A stretch of DNA of 64,000 bases, taken from the NCBI RefSeq assembly GCF_050624435.1, contig NC_134535.1:124979731-125043730 (forward strand), written 5' to 3'. A program made the position numbers and the translations under genes. The notes under the pieces were generated by a model. It did no database searches. It was not told where the DNA came from and saw only the letters and a program-made list of their open reading frames with translations. Numbering within the stretch: position 1 is the first letter of the stretch; the number at the start of each line of letters is the position of its first letter. This stretch comes from Tenrec ecaudatus (lineage: Eukaryota; Chordata; Mammalia; Afrosoricida; Tenrecidae). Positions 56,786-64,000 of this stretch are shown one piece after another.

Positions 56786-56965
56786 TTGGCCTGCTTATAA
56801 CATAAAGGTCAGCAGTTCAAAACGACCACCCACTTCTCCGGAGAAAGATGGACTTTCTACTCCTGATAAGAGTTTACAGTCTTGGAAACCCACCAGGGCA
56901 GTTCTAGCCTGCCTTAGAGGGTCACCGTGAGAACTCACTGGAGGGCAATGAGTTTGGAGCTTGAG
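56786..56965 (+). mobile_element. AfroSINE inside mariner, forward
   Basis: 'aaaggtcagcagttcaaaacgaccaccc', 'gagaaagatggactttctactcc' and 'gggtcaccgtgagaactcactggagggcaatgag' are AfroSINE blocks in forward order. Confidence 0.85.
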
Positions 56966-58047
56966 TGGAAGACAGGTGAAATCACTGATACTTTACAAAA
57001 AGTGCCTGGGGACAATGCCTCACAGAAATCAGTAGTTTACAATGTAGTTTATATGCTTCATTTTAAGGAGGGATAAAACCATGTTGAAGATGAAGCCGAC
57101 CGTGGCAGACCACCCATATTAATGTTTGAGAAAGGTATTAACCTTGCCCATGCCCTAATTGAAGAAGACCAATGATTAACAATAGCAACAATAGCCCGCA
57201 CGATGGACATCTCAGTTGGTTCAACTTACACAATTCTGACAAAAAATTAATGTAGCGCAAACTTGCTGCTTAACGAGTGCCCATATGATTCAGATAAGCT
57301 ATTGACAAAAGACAAAAGCAGAACTTTCCAGAGAAAATGTAAACTTGTGGGATCAAGATCCTAGAGCATTTGTGTAAATCATTGTAAAATGAGATGAAAT
57401 ATGGCTTTACCAGTATGATCCTGAAGACAAAGCAATGGCTAGCAAAAGGTGGGACTAGGGAAGAAAAAAAAAGAAGAGGTGGGACCAGTCCAGTCAAAGC
57501 AAAACAAGACTGATCAAGAGCAAAGGTCATGTCAACAGATTATTGGGATGCTCTAGACATGTTGCCTGTGGAATTTCTGGAGGGCCGAAAAAAACGATAA
57601 CATCTGTTTGTATGTGAGTGTTTTGAGCAAGTTAACCAAAGCTTCAGCAGTAAAGCACTCTGGAAATCTTCCCCAGAGAGTCTTTCTCTAAGTCAACAAT
57701 GCTCCTGCTCATTCCTCTTATCGACACAGGTAATTTGGTGAAAAGTTCAATCTTCAAGCATGCACCTTATGATTCTGATTTGACTCATCCTGATTTTTTT
57801 GTTTTCTAATCTTTAAGGAAAAAAATCCTAAAATGGCATCTTTTGTCTTCAGTTAATAATGTAAAAAAAGATGGTATTGGCATGGTGAAATTCCCACGAT
57901 CTTCAGTACTTTAGAGATGGACTAAATGGCTGGCTGGGATCACCACTTACAAAAGTGTCTTGAACTCAATGGGGCATATTTTGAGAAATAAATGTAAAAT
58001 TTTTATCTTTAAATTAAATTTCCCATAAGCTTTTTGAGGTCCCCTCA

Positions 58048-59404
58048 TTTGAAAAAGCAACTATATCATTATATTATACAAACGTTTTTTAATAGTATTT
58101 TCTCACTTAAATCTACTCACACAGATGAAAACAATTGATTTTAAAATAATCCATGGCTATTAACAAATTGTCTAGATAGTAAAAGGATATTTAAAAGAAA
58201 AACAACTCATCATTCTCCATTCAAGAGTAAATAACAACTACTCTTTAAAAACTAATAATATTATTTTTTAAGTTTGCAAATGAGTTTCTTACAGAATGCT
58301 TATAGGAAATAACTTCTGACATGTCATTTTTTGAAAGTTCCATTTTTCCATGCTGCGTAATAAAGGGAATATAAGAGGCTAAAGTCAGACGCATCTTTCT
58401 ATGGGAATTCATGCCTAGCCTAGCACATTTCCGCATTACTAAATATGAATTTAAAATGTCTCTTCTATGTTTCTCTTCGTAATAACAGAAGATGGCATGA
58501 AAACGCCCCCCCCTTTTTTGATCCTTTAGTATGGGAGCCAGTGTTTTTACCATCACAGGTTACAATTTTCACCCTGTCCGCTTTCCGAAGCTCTTCACCT
58601 GTCTGCACTCAATGTCATCCCAAACGAAAACTCCACATGGTATCGCTGAACCTGTAGGTCTTTGGAGAGCCCCTGCAATTGACTCTGTTCCTGAGGCTCT
58701 GAGCCAATGCTGAATTTATAGCCTTATCAAACTGAAGAACTTGAAGGGCAAGGTGGAGGTGATCCTCGAGACTCGATGAGTCTCTCTAGGCTCTCCTGAA
58801 AACTGCTCCCCAGAGTAGCATTTCTGTGTAACTGAGGCTTAGGTGGAAGGCGCTGTTCTTCTCATTCAGGCTCCTGTGGAGAACCCGTGCCTGTCAGCAG
58901 TGAAGACAGAAGGTCAGGGGAGGAGCCTACTTCCCCATACTATTCTATTATATAGCTATACCATGTTGGTTGTGTCTCATTTTCTAGCTACAAATAATAT
59001 GGCAGCAACCATCATATACACATCAAATAAATTCTTGAGCTTTTCATCTTTCCATGCCTCCAGGAAAGGAGATCATAATTCATCCCTCAATTTCCCATTG
59101 TGTATAGTTAATGCCAAGAGTTGGAAAAAGAAACAAAACACCCAATATATAGAAAACCATTCATTACCAAATCCACCCCCCCCCCCCCCGCCTGTAATAG
59201 CATGTGAAGGAATGAATTAATGCCTCAAAGAGAGGGGGAAACTACAGTATGACACCTGGAAGGATATTGGAAAGGTCACAAGGAAGAAAAGGGCTGACTG
59301 GATTGGAGGATGACTTGACCCAGCCAGCTCTAGGCAAGGGTGGGATCAAAGTAATCATGCAAAAGCCTGACCAGGAATAAAAAAAGACTAAAGAACTGAT
59401 ACAT
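58048..59404. other. Unannotated stretch
   Basis: No gene recognised. A 103-codon open frame on the minus strand (58,556-58,245) has no motif and is AT-rich. A C run lies at 59,172-59,190. Confidence 0.4.
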
Positions 59405-59715
59405 TTGAATTGTGTTGGTGAAGAATATTGAACAAGAACAAATCTATCATGGAAAAAGTACATGCAGAATGCATCTTGGAATCGAGGATGGCTTTGGACC
59501 TGCTTTGTACTTTGGACGTGTTATCAGAAGGGCCCAGTCCCTTGAGAAGGACACCATGCTAAGTATAAGCTCAGTTAAAGACACAAGACCCTTAAGATGG
59601 ATAGATATGATGGGTACAGTGGGTGAAACCTAGCAGAGATTGGGAGGATGGCCCAAGACTGAGCAGTGTTTCATTCTGCTGTGCATGCATTACGACCAAC
59701 TGCCTCGAACAAACA
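59405..59715 (+). mobile_element. RTE LINE 3' end
   Basis: 'ttggtgaagaatattgaacaagaacaaatcta' starts it. 'gtactttggacgtgttatcagaagggcccagtcccttgagaaggac' and 'agtgtttcattctgctgtgca' are the conserved blocks. Short, broken copy. Confidence 0.85.
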
Positions 59716-59734
59716 AGACAGTATTCTATTGCTA

Positions 59735-59945
59735 GAAACCTTGGTCGTGCACTACTGAAGCACGTAGCTGCTCACTGAAAGATGGGGGGATTGGAGCCCT
59801 CCGGCTACAGCTTGAGATAAAGATGTGATGGTCTGGCTTTACAGCTTTGGATCTCTCTGGGGCCGTTCAACTCTGTCCCGTAGGGCCACTATGAGTTGGA
59901 TTATACTCAGTGCAATGGGCTTGGCTTTTTGTTGTTGTCGTCAAG
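59735..59945 (+). mobile_element. AfroSINE
   Basis: 'ccttggtcgtgcactactgaagc' is the head. 'tctgtcccgtagggccactatgagttgga' and 'gtgcaatgggcttggctttttg' form the 3' end. Confidence 0.8.
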
Positions 59946-60085
59946 GTATTGCTACAAGAATTAAATGATAGTGTGTACAAAGCTCAATAACCGGCACACT
60001 GCAAATATAAAATATAAACATATAAATATATAACATATACACCTAAGAAATCAAATCTAGTATCACAGACTGAGTCAAGAGAAAA

Positions 60086-60175
60086 AAAACTTTTAATCAT
60101 TTTATTGGGGGATCGTACAACTCACCACAGTCCATCCATCCATCCATTGTGTCAAGCACATTTGTTGCCATCATT
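60086..60175 (-). mobile_element. T-repeat copy, 3' ~90 bp
   Basis: TTTTAATCATTTTATTGGGG through 'caagcacatttgttgccatcatt', with a (CCAT)n run at about 60,132-60,148. AAGAGAAAA at 60,077-60,085 and 60,176-60,184 is the target duplication. Confidence 0.9.
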
Positions 60176-60184
60176 AAGAGAAAA

Positions 60185-60925
60185 TATTTTACCGATTACA
60201 GGTGAAAGGTGATCATCCAGTTGTAATCCTGGTTATGCAGTCTTTCTTTAAAAGAGGATAGTTTTGCCTTAGTATTATTTTATTGATAAAATAGTTAAGA
60301 TGGTTAGAGAAAAGCTTAACAGGCTATAGGATGGAATGTTCGTATAAAGATTTGCAAGGGAATAAAAAGCCTTCGGGAGGAAAAGTGGAGGCAGGCATTC
60401 CCGTTTTCTGTCCCGCTAAAGAGGGTTTTGTAAAGGCATGCCTGGAGCAGAGAGGGGTGTGCTGTGAGCTACAAGGACATTCTATACGCGGTGATGGTAG
60501 ACTCTGGATGGTATGTGAAAAGTGTGTCAAGCAAACTGAACACCAGACTTATTTCATATCCTTTTATTGTACCGTTGGCAAAGCACTGTCACTAAGTCAT
60601 CTCGTTTGACCCTTGCAAGAGACTTCACTGAGTTCAGGTCAAGTCCCCTCTTTATTAAGCAAGATTTGAGAGAGACAAGTGATCCACACAAGTTTACAAA
60701 ACTGGACCAAGGATTAGGACTTAAATCTTCTGATATAAATATCCAATGGTTTTTCCATGACATGTTAACTTTATCCCTTGTATGCACCCACTCATTCCAC
60801 AAGTCTCCACCAAACTCCAGGATGCTCTCAAGGTAACCTTAACTGCGCCCCAGCTCCCACAAGGCCGCACACATTATTTGGGGCGGGGGCAGACAGAAGT
60901 CCATCCAAAACACCCTTGGGTAACT
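60185..60925. other. Unannotated stretch upstream of CpG island 3
   Basis: 60,575-60,720 is vaguely MIR-like on the minus strand. No gene recognised. Confidence 0.4.
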
Positions 60926-60929
60926 CCTA

Positions 60930-61800
60930 AGGGTGCTCATCTGCATAGAATACAATAGAAAAGCGAAGCTCAGGCGTTCCAGAGCCGGGGAGTCGGTAAG
61001 CTGGGAGCCGGGCCGTGCAGGGCTCGCCGTGCTCCCCGGAGTCTCCAGGTGCAGAGCCGTGGGGGCTTCTCGCGCGTAGACGGTGAGTCGCGCCGGGCCG
61101 AGCGGCCGGGAGGCGAGTGCGGGGCGGTGGGCGCCTCCGGGGCTGCGCAGCCACCTCCCCGCTCCCGGGCGCGAGCGCGGCGGGCCCGGCCTGGGCGCCG
61201 CGCGGCTCCTCCTTAACCCGCGCTGGGAGGCGGCGGCGGCGGCGGCCCGGCGGGCGGGGAGGGGGAGGGGCGCGGCGCGCGGCGCGGCGGCCGGGGAGGA
61301 GCCGGGGCCTGCAGCGGAGCCGAGCCGAGCCCGAGCCGAGCCCCGACGCAGCCCGGCCGCCTGCTGGCTCCCGGGAGCCCCGACTGGCCGCAGCCCGAGA
61401 GGTGGCGAGCGCGGGGAGCCCCCACGCGCCGGAGGGGAGCGGACGGCCCGGGACTCGAGGAGGCGCTGCCGGGGCCGCAGCAGCCAGTGCCGGGAGTCGG
61501 GAGCCGCGGCCTCCCGGCCCCTACTGCCCAGGCCAGCTCTGGGAGAGCGGGGAGTACGACAAACCCCACCCTCTGGGGCACCCCAGCCGCCGGAGGCGGG
61601 AGCATCCCCCTCCTCCCGGGGAAGAGAAGACCCCGACCACTTGAGCGGGAGAAAGAAGAACCCCCCCTGTAGGGGACGCGCCTCTCTGCTAGAGGAAAAT
61701 CCCTCGCCTGGCCCGGGCGGAGCGCCCTAAAAGTGGCAAGGGGTGATCCTTCCTAAAGGAAGCACGGGGAGACCCTGCCAGCGCGCCTCCACCCCTCCAA
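60930..61800 (+). promoter_or_regulatory. CpG island 3, probable promoter and first exon
   Basis: The densest CpG stretch in the window is 61,080-61,500. It contains GCC/GGC triplet runs near 61,225-61,250 and GAGCC-type repeats at 61,316-61,348. Two good plus-strand splice donors are GAGTCG|GTAAGC after 60,995 and TAGACG|GTGAGT after 61,082. A third, GACAG|GTTAGTG, follows 62,429, which would allow a long GC-rich 5' exon from about 61,100 to 62,429. Open frames here show only Pro/Gly/Arg-rich low-complexity residues, as 5' UTRs of such islands do. I cannot name the gene. Plus-strand direction is favoured but not proven. Confidence 0.65.
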
Positions 61801-62184
61801 ACACACACTCCGGGCAGTTCAGGACTTTGGCCGCAAAGAGAGAGCGGGCCATGCCTGTGGAGTAGGCGCCGTCCATCGTAGCCGGTACTCACGGGGGAGA
61901 GCGCCCTAACTTTCAGGAGCGGAGGAGGAGAACCGGCGTCCGGCATTCAGGAGAGGGGAAGACGCGCCCCCTCAACTTCCTTGTACCTAGACAGTGGAAC
62001 AGGGCCGAGCCCCTCCGCTCGGAGCTCCAGCTGACAGGAAGAGCCCTCCACCCCCGAAAGATCCAGCTTGGGGGGGAGGGGGACTCCCCCAAAGGGGAGG
62101 AGACAGCTCCTGGTTGGGAGAGGCTCCTCCCCTCCTCCCGAGGGTAACAGGCAGGGTGTGGGGGGTGTGCCACCTTCCCCAGGT

Positions 62185-62255
62185 TGGACCTCCTTCTCCT
62201 CCTCCTCCTCCTCCTCTCCCTTCTCCACCACCTCCTCCTCCTCCTCCTGCCTCAG
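62185..62255. repeat. CTC/CTT triplet-rich tract
   Basis: Runs of CTC/CCT triplets cover this tract. On the plus strand a long frame over 61,994-62,434 reads poly-Ser/Pro. On the minus strand a frame over 62,699-61,947 reads poly-Glu. Both are most simply explained by the triplet tract. Confidence 0.8.
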
Positions 62256-62429
62256 CTCTTCATCCTCTGGGGACCCAGTTTCCCTCCCCAGCTTGGGAGG
62301 CTCAGCCAGGCCCAGGAAGAGCCACTGAGGATGAGACCAGCCATCTGCCACTGAAGAGGGGTCTCCCTCCCACCCCAAACTCCAGAACCAGGTGGTTCCC
62401 GCCCTTTGCCGGAGGGACCTTGGAGACAG

Positions 62430-64000
62430 GTTAGTGTTTTCTTCCATTCTCGCTGTCAAATTTTGGGCACTAGCAGTGGGTGTAGGGGACTGGACGGCTG
62501 GCTCCTGAGGTTCGTTGCTGTGAAAGGTGGCGTGACACTTTCGAATCCTCTGGGAACTGTGTTCTGAGGAAGCTTCTGGATTAGAACTCGTATTTTGCTG
62601 CAGAGCCTCGGTGACATGGGTTTCCGGGTGTTGGGGCCAAAAGAAATGAGGGTTACTTGAAATCCCTAGGGAGGCGGATATTGCCGCGACGAAGGCCAAG
62701 GGGTTGCCTTTTCAGAAGTCTATGCGTAGTGCGTACCAAGAGCGACACATCCCCACCATGTCACTCGCAGAGCCGGTCTCCTTAAAACTTAACTGCGGCA
62801 TCATGTAGCCTGGCCTTGTCCAGGACCCCTGTTGGTGTACATCTTCTTATCAGTAACCTTGGGCCCATAGAACTTTCACCTCAGCTCCTCTCTCCAACCC
62901 CGCTGTCATTGGTTGTCAAGAAGGGTAGCGTGCCTCTGCTCACGCCATCGCAGACACCAGGAGACCGCCTGTAGACCCGCCCATGGCTGGCCAGGTGTGT
63001 CCCTCTACCCATAAAGCCCACAGGGCCAGTAGACATCCTCTAGATCCTGAGGGGAGAAGACCCGGGATGGCAGCTCCGCCAGGTTAAAGTCCTTTTCTGA
63101 TGTTGCCCGTGTAGCCCTTCCCACTGCCCTGCAGGGCTTCTGACCTGATAGAAAGAGAAGACTGGTTGTGCCAGCGTCCTCCCAGCCAGCCTTCAAAATT
63201 AACTGACCCTCAAGGAAATGGGGAGATTTGATCTCTGAGGAGTCTTTTACGTGGATACACGGACTTCAAAAAAAATGTATGGAAACATTGCTTTATCTTT
63301 GAATCCCGTCTTTCCATATGCTAGAGATCCCTGATGGAAAAGCACCTACGAATCCTATTCTTTCCCTTCCCGTTGATTGTTTGCTTCAGGGGTCCTGAAA
63401 CTTTGTTTTTAAGTTTTCTTTCACCAGATAGGAGCCGGAGTCTTCAGGAAAAGTCCGGGGAAAGTGCTAGGAAATCCTTCTAGCGGAGCCCCCGGCCCTG
63501 CCTTCCAATCTTGGGGCACTAGTTGGATGATGGCCTTCCTGCCTTGCCGCTCAGAAACACCTTCTCTTCTGCAAGGCCAAGTGGGAGGTTTCCCCTTACT
63601 CTGGCTTTTTTGTTTCCTCCTCCTCTGTGTGTGTGGCTTCCTGCCATAGCCTCCAAGTGCATCGACTTGGTCCTGGAATCTACTTGTTGGTAGTGGTATA
63701 CAAGATAGGGTAATAATCCACAGGTTAGTGGGGCTAGGTTACAGAACAGTGTGCATGTGTTTCTCAGGTTAAGTGTCTGTAGCTCTATCTCGATGTTTGG
63801 AGAGGGTATGTGAGCAGAGATAGGTATATGTGTGCTCTTCGGCGAAGTCTCCACCTGTCTAGAATTGTATGGTTTTGGAGGGGGAGGGGAGCTTTCTCTA
63901 CAAGCAGCTGCCTCTGTGCAACGGCCTGGAGAAGTTGCCAGTAAGGATGTCCAGTTTGGGCAAAGGCTTGGCCCCCTCTGGCAGGGAGGCCCACTTCTTC
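62430..64000. other. Unannotated, possible first intron of the CpG island 3 gene
   Basis: The sequence is of moderate GC content and free of the repeats that crowd the rest of the window. No exon-like frame or RNA gene recognised. Confidence 0.4.

Larger units (their letters stand above)
56315..58047 (+). mobile_element. mariner transposon with two AfroSINEs inside
   Basis: The ends TGAGGGGTCTCCAAAAAGTT and, reversed, TGAGGGGACCTCAAAAAGCT are inverted repeats. Without the two SINEs the element is about 1.37 kb, the normal mariner size. The transposase is decayed. A block at about 57,685-57,730 translates near the QDNAPAH-type catalytic motif of mariners, and 'ccttatgattctgatttgactc' follows where the PYSPDL block is expected. 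Several frame breaks make it inactive. The flanking TA is not preserved. Confidence 0.8.

Noticed and set aside
58245-58556. A 103-codon minus-strand open frame
   Set aside because: No motif or familiar family was seen, and the AT-rich context makes it likely to be chance.
61083-61730. A 215-codon plus-strand frame in CpG island 3
   Set aside because: It is low-complexity Arg/Gly/Pro/Ala with no motif, and its start codon overlaps a strong splice donor (TAGACG|GTGAGT).
61947-62699. A 250-codon open frame on the minus strand with a Glu-rich stretch
   Set aside because: The acidic run is the reverse of a CTC/CTT triplet tract. No domain or familiar protein is visible, and the plus strand looks like a 5' exon with its own donor at 62,429.

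Overview
The window is nuclear DNA of a placental mammal, almost certainly an afrotherian and most likely a tenrec of the Echinops type. The evidence is the repeat content. There are about 18 copies or fragments of the tRNA-derived AfroSINE, several RTE-class LINE copies of the afrotherian/BovB-like kind, two SPIN-type hAT elements with the CAGTGGTTCTCAACCTGTGG end (reported in tenrec as horizontally acquired), and many copies of a poly(A)-tailed repeat that I recall as abundant in tenrec sequence. The species call rests on memory of these families, not on a search.

I found no intact multi-exon protein-coding gene. Gene-like content consists of four processed retrocopies of host mRNAs: FKBP3 (5.0-6.1 kb, + strand), RPL32 (20.8-21.3 kb, -), EIF3F (29.2-30.5 kb, -) and SLC25A39 (47.2-48.7 kb, -). 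Three GC-rich CpG islands (38.7-39.65, 53.4-54.3 and 60.9-61.8 kb) look like real promoters with candidate splice donors. I could not name the genes they serve.

Layout. 0-5 kb: RTE fragments, a broken mariner, an old hAT. 5-10 kb: FKBP3 retrocopy carrying a SPIN insertion, a putative LTR, AfroSINEs. 10-15 kb: a cluster of the poly(A)-tailed 'T-repeat', including one copy inserted head-on into another. 15-25 kb: RTE copies with inverted 5' parts, an older relative of the T-repeat, a second SPIN, the RPL32 retrocopy, and a T-repeat inside an RTE with a perfect 12-bp target duplication. 25-29 kb: an ERVL fossil (pol plus dUTPase part). 29-33 kb: an old L1 that has taken in a T-repeat, the EIF3F retrocopy, an afrotherian L1 3'-UTR piece, another T-repeat, an AfroSINE and an LTR-like block. 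34-37 kb: a nearly full-length (2.95 kb) hAT transposon with decayed transposase. 38.7-39.7 kb: CpG island 1. 40-46 kb: L1, MaLR-type LTRs, a 2.15-kb T-repeat. 46.9-52.6 kb: three MaLR-type LTRs, one split by a T-repeat and then by the SLC25A39 retrocopy. 53.4-54.3 kb: CpG island 2. 54.7-58 kb: a TA-flanked inverted-repeat element and a mariner holding two head-to-head AfroSINEs. 59-64 kb: RTE, AfroSINE, a short T-repeat, then CpG island 3 and sequence that may be its first exon and intron.

The best candidate for something under-described is the T-repeat. It has about 15 copies filling roughly 9 kb, a fixed AATAAAATGATT plus poly(A) 3' end, target duplications of LINE type, no recognisable coding sequence over more than 2 kb, and a ~245-bp internal module present once or twice and shared with an otherwise different element.
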